A stretch of DNA of 64,000 bases, taken from the NCBI GenBank assembly GCA_964370435.1, contig CAYJJG010000008.1, forward strand, positions 13,669-77,668, given 5' to 3'. The translations under genes were made by a program, and so were the position numbers. Position 1 is the stretch's first letter. Each line of letters opens with the position of its first letter. The notes under the pieces are model-generated. The model was not told where the DNA came from, did not search any database, and was given only the letters and a program-made list of their open reading frames with translations. Below are positions 26,429-34,260 of the stretch, one piece after another. The DNA is from CALVGQ01 sp964370435. Lineage in GTDB: Bacteria > Bacillota_I > Bacilli_A > Erysipelotrichales > Erysipelotrichaceae.

Positions 26429-26456
26429 AAGAAAAGCCATAGTATATACTATGACT
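26429..26456 (-). terminator. Terminator of the second LRR surface-protein gene
   Basis: Minus-strand hairpin AGTCATAG/CTATGGCT across TATATA, then TTTTCTTTTGC. Nearly the same as the module at 28303. Confidence 0.7.
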
Positions 26457-26481
26457 CTTATAAGTATTTAAACTAAGTATA

Positions 26482-28008
26482 CTAGTGATATACACCTGTT
26501 AATGGTGCTATAGCAGCACTATCTGTGTTTTCAGTTGATGATGAATCTGAATCGGTTCCTGGATCTGTTGGTGAGGTGTCGACATCACCTGTGTATTCAA
26601 TGGTAATAACAGTGATTCCAACTCCACTACCTCCGTAACCATCACTATAACCCACAATGGTTACAGTAGGTTTATCAGTAGCATCATAAGGTGTATTGAT
26701 ATCTACGGTAGTATAGTCACTAGAAACAGTGCAATTATATCCAATAACTTGTGCTCCATCTTCGTAATAAAAGCTAGTAGGATTAAATAGTTCTTTGACA
26801 TAGCTAGGAAGTGGAATATTAGTAGCAACATCTGAAACTAAAGTGCTTGTTTGATTATTATAAGCTGCGCTGGATCTATCTGAGTAGGTCAATGATGTCA
26901 CTATAGACTCGAACTCATTTAATTCTAGAAGTTGATTATGTCTCATATGAAGATAAGATAAACTATCAAGATTAGCTGCACTAATAAGATTATTTAATCC
27001 TGTTATATCCGTGAACTGATTACCACTTAAATCTAAAGTAGATAAAGTCGTTAAAGCAGAAGATGAAGTTGATAAAACTTTATTAATATCACTTAGAAGG
27101 TTATATTGGACATCCAATGTATATAACTTAGTTAAATTTTTTAATGCTGTAATATCTGTCAAAAGATTATTGTTTAAATTTATACTAGACAAATTATTTA
27201 AATTAGCTAGCGGTGTAACATCAGCTATTTGGTTATTGGATAAATTTAACGAGTGTAAAGTAGTTAAACTAGATATAGAGGTAATGTCACTGATATTACA
27301 ATTAGCGGCTGACAAAGCAGTAAGTGCCGATAGTGATTGAATATGTTCTAAAGAATTTAAAGGATTATCATCTATAGATAAGCGGTCAAGTGATGTTAAT
27401 CCTTGTATTCCATCAAGGCTAGTTATTTGATTGTTAGTCAGATTTAAAGATTGAAGAGAGGTCATATCACCTATCCCAGATATGCTGGTTATTTGAGTGG
27501 AATCGATGGTTAACACTTTTAAATTACTTAGCTTAAATAATTCAGAAGCCATTACGTCTGTAATATTTGAATGTTCAATAGTTAAATGCGTTAGTTCATC
27601 TAAAGTAGTTAGAGCACTTAAAGAACTTGTTGTAGATAAATCATATCCAATGAAGCTTAGGGAGTTTAATTTAGGTAGTTTTTTTAGTTCTGCGATTGTG
27701 TCGCTAGTTAAATCTATTTCTTTTTCAACCTTTGGATAATCATAATTTACGATGTATAGGTCGGTAACATATTCTGCGGAAAAACTAGATATAGTAACTG
27801 TATTGTTATCATGATCAATATCACTATGAGAAACACCATGATAAGTAGATAAAATCGCCGAGATCCGCGTGAATAATTCCTCATCGTCAATGCTTATTAC
27901 TATATCTTCTGCAGCAAATGTTGTTGAAAATCCTACAAAAAATGTGATGTTAAATATTAAAAACATCGATGATAAAGTTAATACTATTTTGTTTTTTAAT
28001 AAATTCAT
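26482..28008 (-). CDS. Secreted internalin-type leucine-rich-repeat protein, copy 2
   Basis: 508 residues, paralogue of the preceding gene with the same plan: signal peptide (MNLLKNKIVLTLSSMF), AEDIVISIDDEELF, LRR units, an Ig-like segment, a short SD linker and C-terminal STENTDSAAIAPLTGVYH. The middle and C-terminal parts match copy 1 exactly, while the first 190 residues differ at many positions, so the variable face is N-terminal. The same AAGGAGGATACA ribosome-binding site and shared upstream element suggest joint regulation. Secreted or loosely surface-bound; function unknown. Confidence 0.85.
   Translation of the reverse strand: MNLLKNKIVLTLSSMFLIFNITFFVGFSTTFAAEDIVISIDDEELFTRISAILSTYHGVSHSDIDHDNNTVTISSFSAEYVTDLYIVNYDYPKVEKEIDLTSDTIAELKKLPKLNSLSFIGYDLSTTSSLSALTTLDELTHLTIEHSNITDVMASELFKLSNLKVLTIDSTQITSISGIGDMTSLQSLNLTNNQITSLDGIQGLTSLDRLSIDDNPLNSLEHIQSLSALTALSAANCNISDITSISSLTTLHSLNLSNNQIADVTPLANLNNLSSINLNNNLLTDITALKNLTKLYTLDVQYNLLSDINKVLSTSSSALTTLSTLDLSGNQFTDITGLNNLISAANLDSLSYLHMRHNQLLELNEFESIVTSLTYSDRSSAAYNNQTSTLVSDVATNIPLPSYVKELFNPTSFYYEDGAQVIGYNCTVSSDYTTVDINTPYDATDKPTVTIVGYSDGYGGSGVGITVITIEYTGDVDTSPTDPGTDSDSSSTENTDSAAIAPLTGVYH
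26678..27385. repeat. 708-bp identical segment, copy B
   Basis: Identical to 24812-25519; see that entry. Identity that includes synonymous sites implies very recent duplication or gene conversion. Confidence 0.9.
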
Positions 28009-28302
28009 TGTATCCTCCTTATATAATACAAATCATAGAGAATATATTTAAATATTCTCAACGATATAATAATACCATACTTTAGTATAGTTAATACAGA
28101 ACGTTTTGGTAAATTCTTATAGTTTTACTAGAATATTTTCTCGTTATCAAAGCTAAGACAAGGAAAATTGGTTTTAGCTTGTTATATGAATTAAATAGCA
28201 ATGCCATTAGAGTAATTTAATGCAGAGCTTTTTATTGATATATATAGATGATTATTTGATATAAAGGTTTCTTATTATTACGCTGTATTAGTGCAAAAGA
28301 AA
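28009..28302. other. Non-coding spacer between surface genes
   Basis: AT-rich DNA without a convincing gene. It holds the promoter-side element of copy 2 (28073-28092) and leads into the terminator module of the next gene. Nothing else is recognised. Confidence 0.5.
28073..28092 (-). promoter_or_regulatory. Conserved upstream element of LRR copy 2
   Basis: 20 bp identical to 26198-26217, containing ATAC-TTTA-GTAT; a TATTAT-like -10 lies just downstream on the minus strand. Confidence 0.45.
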
Positions 28303-28324
28303 AGCCATAGTATATACTATGGCT
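28295..28324 (-). terminator. Terminator of the frameshifted surface-protein gene
   Basis: A perfect 22-bp palindrome, arms AGCCATAGTAT/ATACTATGGCT, followed on the minus strand by TTTCTTTTGCAC. Confidence 0.75.
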
Positions 28325-28331
28325 CTTTATA

Positions 28332-29944
28332 TTAGTGATATACACCTGTTAATGGCGCTATAGCTAAGTTATTTGTATTTTCAGTTGATGATGAATTCGA
28401 ACCTGAACCAGAACTTGAACTGTCTATAACAGTAAATGTAGCAGTTACTAATTCGCCAGATTCAAGATCTATTTCAATTACATTTCTTCCTAGTGGTAAA
28501 CTAGCAAGAACTTCATTATCCAAATCAAGGATAACACTGCCAGGGCTGAATTTAAAGCCCGCTGTTAGTACTATGTTGTTTATTTTTGTATTGTTAGCAA
28601 CAAAGTCGAAAAAATCTAAATCCCATTTCACTTGCAATGTTTTATCTTTAGCACGATCATAAATTAGCTCTGTATATTCTGCCATAGGCGTAAATATAAT
28701 TCTTTCAGTTGTGGCAATTATGGTGTAATTTTCACTGATATTAGTTATTGGTATTATATGTGATGAAGCTGCTACACCACTTGCAATCTGTTCTATACCA
28801 TTTATTTTAATAGATGAAAATAGATATCCAGCATCAGCTGTAAGTGTATATTCTTTTATAGAACCTTCTTTTAGATATACTGAATTTGACCCTGCATCTG
28901 TCGAACCATTTGAATCTAAAACAAAATTTACATTGAATGCGCGATACCCTTCTACAGCAATTTCACCTGATACTGTTGCGTGATTAGGGCTATTATCTGG
29001 ATGATTGAAAGTTACGTTATAATTGTTGGTTCCAGTGTCTATTAATTCAGCTGGTTCATCCCATGTCCAACCTTCAGGTAAAGTAACTGTTGATAAAGCA
29101 TGACCGACTGCACCTGAAAAAGTTGATGATGGTAGAGGAGTTTTGAATCTTTCGATTTCCCAGTCTATGCTATAGGTTTCATTGTTAGCTCCTGAAAGGT
29201 GCTCGCTAAGACTGTTATGCCATTGGTATAAATCAGTGTTTTTAAGTGTGATTTGAGCAGTATAATCACCAGCTGCAGTTTCTTTGTTGCCGGATATAGT
29301 CATTATTGAATCAGCATCATTAAAATCAATTAAAGTGTAGTCTGTACCATCATAGGTGTGGAAGTCCATTGTTTGTTCTGCACCATGATAAGTAAGTGAT
29401 GTAGCAGGATTTATTGTAGGTGTTTCGGCAGTCTCTATAGTCTTTTTGACATCGGTTGCTGTTACATTAATTGTGAAATTAGTAGTGGATGTTGACAGAG
29501 TGAATATAGTATCAAGATTACGGGTTCCAAAGTTGTCTTCAGTTCAGCATCAATTTGGATTAGGAAGGGTCTATTTTCATTAGCTAACAGCGACAAACCA
29601 CCCACCGCTTCCTCTGTAACAACCCCTCGCTGATTTACCTTATATAAGGTGAAGTGGTCTGTGTTTGCTCCAAAATATTGATTGTGAATAGTAACTGTAG
29701 ATGATGTATTGTTTGTGATAATAAAATAAATTTGTGCAGATGAACCAAAAGGTATATCTCCCAAATCTAATGTTGATAAATCAGTTACTGTAGTTTCAAC
29801 GATTGTGTGACCATAAGCATCTTCTGCAATAGTAGCTGTGTTAAACGAAATGGCATCATCTGCTGCGCTTACATTAATTACTCCTGAGGTAAATGCAAGT
29901 GCAATTATAGTCATCAATAGACCTATTTTAAAAATTTTATTCAT
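28332..29944 (-). pseudogene. Third surface-protein paralogue, frameshifted by a 5-bp tandem duplication
   Basis: Two reading frames (29462-29944 and 28332-29369) are pieces of one gene. The first starts MNKIFKIGLLMT with a signal peptide ending VSAAD and a choice-of-anchor-like beta domain, then runs off frame after IQIDAE. On the minus strand GCTGAA-CTGAA-GAC contains CTGAA twice. With a single copy the frame reads IDAEDNFGTRNLDTIF and stays open to the end, giving one protein of about 535 residues that ends STENTNNLAIAPLTGVYH like the two LRR proteins. It is either a recent pseudogene, a phase-off state or an assembly error. Confidence 0.85.
29538..29547. repeat. 5-bp tandem duplication TTCAG-TTCAG causing the frameshift
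   Basis: Plus-strand TTCAGTTCAG lies exactly where the frame breaks; deleting either copy restores a continuous reading frame across 28332-29944. Confidence 0.85.
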
Positions 29945-30134
29945 AATTTTCCCCTTATTAGTTTTATTTTTTAAAGTTAATAATTAATATAGAAAATTTA
30001 CAGTTTTGAATATTTCCTATATTACATTGAACTTCATACCAAACATTATATCATATAGCTGTAAAAAAAATTAATATTTTATTTACTTTATAAAACATAA
30101 AGAACTGCAATTACTACTTGTTTAAATATAAAAT

Positions 30135-30171
30135 AAATCCGAGCCCTTCATAATTGGAAGAGTTCGGATAA
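30135..30171 (-). terminator. tmRNA terminator
   Basis: Minus strand ATCCGAACTCTTC pairs with GAAGGGCTCGGAT (one G-U-type mismatch region) around a loop of about seven nt, followed by a T-rich tract. It lies just past the tmRNA 3' end. Confidence 0.75.
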
Positions 30172-30181
30172 TTTGTTTTTT

Positions 30182-30532
30182 TGGTGGAGCTGAGGAGAGT
30201 CGAACTCCTGTCCAAGAGTAGTCCCACATTCAAACGTCTACAGTTTAGATCGCTTTAATAAGACAACAGTAATCAGAGATCAAAATAAACTGTTGAATTT
30301 GTCCTGAGAATTTTCGAGATAGCGATTGGACCAACCGTTTTTCCTTATTCTGTATATCTTATGCTCATTCAACCTCTACAGACATAGGTTGAGGAACAGC
30401 TGCAAGCTCAATATTGGCTAATTAAGCAGCGAAAGATAATTTATTGTTTCCAGTTAATTGGAATTGGTACTTAGGGTACCACGCCACTGCAGTCTGAATC
30501 AAACATAAACCTGTCGAAACCATGACAGCCCC
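30182..30532 (-). ncRNA. ssrA: Transfer-messenger RNA (tmRNA, 10Sa RNA)
   Basis: On the minus strand the 5' end is GGGGCTGTCATGGTTTCGAC and the 3' end is CAGCTCCACCA. The acceptor arm GGGGCTG pairs with CAGCTCC and the TPsiC arm contains GTTCGAC. The internal reading frame ends AACAATAAATTATCTTTC-GCT-GCT-TAA, so the tag is (A)GNNKLSFAA if the resume codon is GGA. This is a short degradation tag with the expected hydrophobic-Ala-Ala end. Total length 351 nt with CCA encoded. It works with SmpB and RNase R, both encoded near the left end of the window. Confidence 0.96.
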
Positions 30533-30540
30533 ATGACCTA

Positions 30541-30569
30541 ATAATAGTGTTTTTTGCATGAATTGTCAA
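30541..30569 (-). promoter_or_regulatory. tmRNA promoter
   Basis: Minus strand TTGACA (30564-30569), exact 17-bp spacer, TATTAT (30541-30546), about 9 bp before the mature 5' end at 30532: a near-consensus strong promoter. Confidence 0.85.
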
Positions 30570-30584
30570 TAATTATACACTGCC

Positions 30585-31523
30585 TCAGTATCCATTTTCA
30601 CGGTCTACAATATTATATAGCTCTTTACCTTGAATGTAGCGCTCAATATTATTTTTAGCAATCATTATACCGTTGTAATAACTTTCAGTCATGTTGTAGT
30701 TACCTGATACATGAGGGGTAATTAATACACGAGGATGTTCCCATAAAGGATGGTTTATTGGTAGTGGCTCAGGATTTACTACATCTAATATAACCCCTTT
30801 AAAATAGCCTTCTTCTAATACTTTCATTAATGCTAAGGTGTCTAAAGTATCACCTCGCCCCACATTTATTAATAAAGCGTCTTTTTTACATAAGCGTAGT
30901 AATTTTTCATTAAATAAATTGATTGTATCAGGTGTTTTAGGTAAAGTAAGGGCAACGATATCAGCTTGTGGAAGCACTTTTTCAACATCTTCCATAGTAT
31001 ATACTTCGTCAGCATAAGGTGGATTATCTAATGAGCGCTTTATGGCGATAATATGTGCATCAAAAGTCTTCATGTATTTTGCGAAAGTTTGTCCTATATC
31101 ACCATAACCGATAATACATACAGTTTTTTTAGTGATACTATCGATACTTCCAAGGCTTTTCCAACTATGTTGCTTTTGAGCTTCTACATATAAATCAAAC
31201 TTCTTATAAAAATGAAGGATGCCTGCAATCATGTGTTCACTTATTGATTGACTAAATACGCCTGAGGAATTTGTAAGGAGAATAGTTTTGTTTAGTGGTT
31301 GTGCATATTTGTCAGCGCCAGCACTGGATAATTGAACCCATTTTACTTTTGGTGCTCTGTTTAATAGTTCTACTGCGATATTACCAACAACAGCATCTTT
31401 GTCTTTTAATGCTTCATCAGTGCAATGTTCTTTCGATAAAAAAGTAATTTCACAACCTTGTATTTGCTTTAGTTCCTTTTGGATTTCTTGATTAACTGGT
31501 ATTGTGAATAATATTTTTTTCAT
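30585..31523 (-). CDS. D-2-hydroxyacid dehydrogenase family protein
   Basis: About 312 residues. The NAD-binding motif is GYGDIGQTFAKY; the substrate-binding Arg is in LLINVGRGDTLDT, the catalytic Glu in DVVNPEPLP and the His in LITPHVSGN. These match the phosphoglycerate/glyoxylate/lactate-type dehydrogenase superfamily. The exact 2-ketoacid is unknown. The ATG at 31523 (minus) is used because AAAAGAGGAAGCACT precedes MKKILFTIP; an upstream in-frame Met would place the ribosome-binding site inside the gene. Transcribed alone. Confidence 0.87.
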   Translation of the reverse strand: MKKILFTIPVNQEIQKELKQIQGCEITFLSKEHCTDEALKDKDAVVGNIAVELLNRAPKVKWVQLSSAGADKYAQPLNKTILLTNSSGVFSQSISEHMIAGILHFYKKFDLYVEAQKQHSWKSLGSIDSITKKTVCIIGYGDIGQTFAKYMKTFDAHIIAIKRSLDNPPYADEVYTMEDVEKVLPQADIVALTLPKTPDTINLFNEKLLRLCKKDALLINVGRGDTLDTLALMKVLEEGYFKGVILDVVNPEPLPINHPLWEHPRVLITPHVSGNYNMTESYYNGIMIAKNNIERYIQGKELYNIVDRENGY

Positions 31524-31610
31524 AGTGCTTCCTCTTTTCATTTAATATGATTCATCTTATACTTATTATAACACTAAAATAAACTATAACTAAGTAGAAT
31601 GGAGATTAAA

Positions 31611-31904
31611 ATGATTAAAGAAGATTTTGATGCTTTAGCACTAGCGATTGTTGCTGAAATACCGTATGGAAAAGTAGCGAGTTATGGACAAATAGCTTCT
31701 TTAATGGGGTATCCAAAGCATGCGCGTCATGTAGGTAAAGCATGTAATCATAGTCGTTTTTATGGTGAGTTTCCTTGTCATCGTGTAGTTGATGCAAGTG
31801 GTAAGTTGGTGCTAGGGTGGGATGAACAACGTCGCCTCTTAGAAGAAGAAAATGTAGCATTCTTAAAAAACGGAAAAGTAGATATGAAAAAATATCAATG
31901 GTAG
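31611..31904 (+). CDS. MGMT-family methylated-DNA cysteine alkyltransferase
   Basis: A 97-residue DNA-binding/transferase domain only. It has the helix-turn-helix IPYGKVASYGQIASLMGYP and the active-site PCHRVV with Cys intact. In the short non-catalytic alkyltransferase-like proteins this Cys is often Trp, so direct dealkylation is possible here despite the missing N-terminal domain of Ogt/AdaB. It repairs or flags O6-alkylguanine. GGAG at 31601 precedes the ATG at 31611; the Met at 31599 overlaps that site. Confidence 0.85.
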   Translation: MIKEDFDALALAIVAEIPYGKVASYGQIASLMGYPKHARHVGKACNHSRFYGEFPCHRVVDASGKLVLGWDEQRRLLEEENVAFLKNGKVDMKKYQW

Positions 31905-31941
31905 TTTAAATAGATTAGACCATACTAACATTGGTGATAAT

Positions 31942-32745
31942 ATGAAGAAATTAATTAAAGCGATAAAAAAATTCCTTTCTTTAGAGGGAGAATTGTTTCG
32001 TTATGCTTTTAGCTATAGTTTACTGTTAGCGCTATTTCCTTGTTTGTTTTTGTTAGTATACTTATATCAAACTACAATTATAAATATTATGGACTTATTA
32101 GATTTCTTATATTTACTACTACCTTCTGAGCTCATAAAACCACTTGTGGAGTATCTTATGCTACAAGATCAGCATTCAGTCATATCTACTTTTTTTTCCG
32201 TTGTGATTTCGATAGTGGTGGCTAGTCAAAGTTTTTATTCATTTTTAATTTTATGTGCAGAAGATGAAGAAATTAAGGTTCTAAGTATTGCGATAAGAAT
32301 TAAAGCTGTCTACTTATTTATAGTCTTTATCGGCGCATTAATATTTTTTGCGATATTATCAATTGTTGTGCCAATATCAATGTTCTACTCAATTCCAACA
32401 ATGTTATTGATATTTAATTATTTATTTTATCACTTGATTACTTTTAGGAAATATAAGCTAAAAGAAAGTAGTATTGGGGCGCTTTTTAGCACTGTTGCAT
32501 TATTGGTTTATTCAACATTGTTTTTTTGGATAATTCGGACATTTACAAGCTATGAAAGTATTTATGGACCTTTAAGTAGTGTGGTCATACTACTTTTATC
32601 TGTTTATGTAGTTAGTAATATTTTATATTTTGGTTATTGTCTTAATGTGGTATATCGAAGAGATACTTATCATGAAATAAAGTTTGAAAAAGGATATTGC
32701 TGGCTAGAAAAAACTATGAAAGTATTTAAAAGAACTCATAAATGA
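31942..32745 (+). CDS. YihY/BrkB-family inner membrane protein
   Basis: A 267-residue protein with about six hydrophobic helices. The N-terminal part (FRYAFSYSLLLALFPCLFLLVYL) and the VVISIVVASQSFYSFL region match the YihY (formerly RNase BN/BrkB) family layout, and the C-terminus is polar (YCLNVVYRRDTYHEIKFEKG). The family's function is unresolved; members are suspected transporters. Follows the alkyltransferase gene after 37 nt and may be co-transcribed. Confidence 0.75.
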   Translation: MKKLIKAIKKFLSLEGELFRYAFSYSLLLALFPCLFLLVYLYQTTIINIMDLLDFLYLLLPSELIKPLVEYLMLQDQHSVISTFFSVVISIVVASQSFYSFLILCAEDEEIKVLSIAIRIKAVYLFIVFIGALIFFAILSIVVPISMFYSIPTMLLIFNYLFYHLITFRKYKLKESSIGALFSTVALLVYSTLFFWIIRTFTSYESIYGPLSSVVILLLSVYVVSNILYFGYCLNVVYRRDTYHEIKFEKGYCWLEKTMKVFKRTHK

Positions 32746-32749
32746 GTTC

Positions 32750-33154
32750 TTATTTATATGTCTGTTCTTTTCGCATAGTGGTAGTACAAGTTTTTTTATA
32801 ATAATAATCTTCACTGTTGCCAGGTTGAAAGATTTCCTCAAACGCTGTTGTTTCTTCAACAATGCTGTGCATAAGAGAAGTTTCTGAAGGTTCATTACTA
32901 ATATCAGCATCAGTATTACTTTCATCACTACTTGGTGCAGTTTCACTGGTATCATCACCACAACAATTGGTACAATCGGCGCAGTTACCTGTACAGTCAG
33001 TATTTGAGGAGCTGTTGACACCACCACAATCTTCTTCACAACAATTGTACATTGTACTGCTTTGATCATAGTTGGCGCTCATCGCTTCGGGGTTATCCCA
33101 TCCATCTTTATAGGGAGCCGATAGTTGCTGGCATTTGATTTCTAAGTCATTCAT
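32750..33154 (-). CDS. Cysteine-rich acidic small protein, unknown function
   Basis: 134 residues with TAAGGAGGAAATATA upstream, an excellent ribosome-binding site. The centre has about ten cysteines in NCCEEDCGG, DCTGNCADCTNCC and flanking Ser/Asp/Glu-rich sequence (SSDESNTDADISNEPSE). It has no signal peptide. The clustered Cys could bind metal or cross-link in a spore coat; neither is shown. It is divergent from the peptidoglycan-binding protein gene at 33305 and its 3' end abuts the YihY gene. I do not recognise the family. Confidence 0.7.
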   Translation of the reverse strand: MNDLEIKCQQLSAPYKDGWDNPEAMSANYDQSSTMYNCCEEDCGGVNSSSNTDCTGNCADCTNCCGDDTSETAPSSDESNTDADISNEPSETSLMHSIVEETTAFEEIFQPGNSEDYYYKKTCTTTMRKEQTYK

Positions 33155-33304
33155 TATATTTCCTCCTTATAGTTATATAGTATTCGCTATTTTAAAGAGT
33201 GTGCTTTTTAATGAAAATAATAAAAGATAAAAACTTAGATTGTGATATTTGACTTAGGCTTTTTCATAAGGAATGCATAAACTACATTGGAAGGAGGTAT
33301 TTAT

Positions 33305-33991
33305 ATGGCAAAGATATTAGTGTATGATCCATCAGCAAATCAAATTTTTGCTTTTACTCGTGATGAAGATGATCCAATGCCGTATTCTTATGGCACAACA
33401 CTTAGAGTGCGTGAATTTCGTGGTTCCAGCCGATCTTCAGTACTGTGGACGACAACTACAGCGATGGAATCGTGGAATATAACACGAAGGACTTATGGAA
33501 GAGGGATTCCCGTGGGCTATGCCTTTAAGCGTGTTTGGGAAGGCGGGCATGGTTTAACCTCGCAACATTATGCAGGAGTATCCTTTGATGTAGGGCAAAC
33601 ATCAAGTCAAACTTTACGCAATGAAATGTACAATACAGCACGAAATTTAGGAGTATGGGGTTATGTGGAACCACTATCAATGACGCCGACATGGGTGCAT
33701 TTTGATAGACGCTATGGAACACCAGCATGCGGTGGAACTTCGGGTTATCCAACGGTAAGACGAGGCAGCATATCTACTTATGTATTGGTACTACAAGATG
33801 GTCTTAATGCTTTGGGTTATAACGCTCGATTCTTAGATGGGATTTTTGGTAACGCAACCTACAATGCAGTCGTAGAGTTTCAAAGAGCTAATGGACTTAG
33901 CGTAGATGGTATTGTAGGTTGTCAAACATGGCGAGTACTCACTAATGAAGTAGTGGGTATTGGACAAACACCTACGGTTCTTCAACCGTAA
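33305..33991 (+). CDS. Peptidoglycan-binding protein with M15-like peptidase domain
   Basis: A 228-residue protein without a signal peptide. Residues 1-150 resemble M15-type D,D-/L,D-peptidases: RRAMEAW-like TTAMESWN, GYAFKRVWEGGHG, HYAGVSFDVGQ and WVHFDRR supply the expected His/Asp ligands. Residues 155-220 are a PG_binding_1 domain (LQDGLNALGYNARFLDGIFG, then DGIVGCQTW). Similar proteins occur in spore-forming Clostridia; lack of a signal is compatible with a role inside the mother cell or forespore. GGAAGGAGGTATTTAT precedes the ATG; an earlier Met lies upstream of this site. Confidence 0.8.
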   Translation: MAKILVYDPSANQIFAFTRDEDDPMPYSYGTTLRVREFRGSSRSSVLWTTTTAMESWNITRRTYGRGIPVGYAFKRVWEGGHGLTSQHYAGVSFDVGQTSSQTLRNEMYNTARNLGVWGYVEPLSMTPTWVHFDRRYGTPACGGTSGYPTVRRGSISTYVLVLQDGLNALGYNARFLDGIFGNATYNAVVEFQRANGLSVDGIVGCQTWRVLTNEVVGIGQTPTVLQP

Positions 33992-33995
33992 TAAA

Positions 33996-34010
33996 TTTAC
34001 TAAAACTATT
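33996..34010 (+). promoter_or_regulatory. TTTASTAAAACTATT element, copy 1 (before galM)
   Basis: TTTACTAAAACTATT, recurring at 36555 and 36679 next to the gal/lac genes; half-site of a possible repressor operator. Confidence 0.4.
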
Positions 34011-34085
34011 ATGAAGATTGGTTGGAAATATATTAAGTAAAATTAATTATTTATAGAATTTTATAAAAACAGTATTGTAAAGGAC

Positions 34086-34165
34086 ACTTATGTTATCAAT
34101 AAGTTATTTAGTGATTCTAGTATAACTTAAATAACATAAGTTCTTTTACTAGTATTTTAGTAAAA
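34086..34165. promoter_or_regulatory. Long hairpin plus palindrome before galM
   Basis: ACTTATGTTAT (34086) pairs perfectly with ATAACATAAGT (ending 34141), and inside it TAAGTTAT pairs with ATAACTTA, giving a stem near 20 bp. Directly after it TTTTACTA (34144-34151) and TAGTAAAA (34158-34165) form an 8-bp inverted repeat with 6-bp spacer. The hairpin may terminate the upstream gene; the palindrome is a good operator candidate for the gal operon. Confidence 0.5.
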
Positions 34166-34260
34166 TTTTAATTTTTTTTGAATTTTTTATAGCAAAAAAC
34201 GGGCGTAGATAATATAATTGGAGTGTCTGATGAAAGGGCTTGCAGTACAGGTGTTGAAAT

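Noticed and set aside
24812..27385. CRISPR or other spaced-repeat array
   Set aside because: The repeats are two long coding copies plus in-protein LRR periodicity, not short repeats with unique spacers.
32704..33069. Alternative minus-strand frame over the Cys-rich gene
   Set aside because: The frame at 32750-33154 has the only good ribosome-binding site; the other overlaps the YihY gene and has low-complexity hydrophobic sequence.
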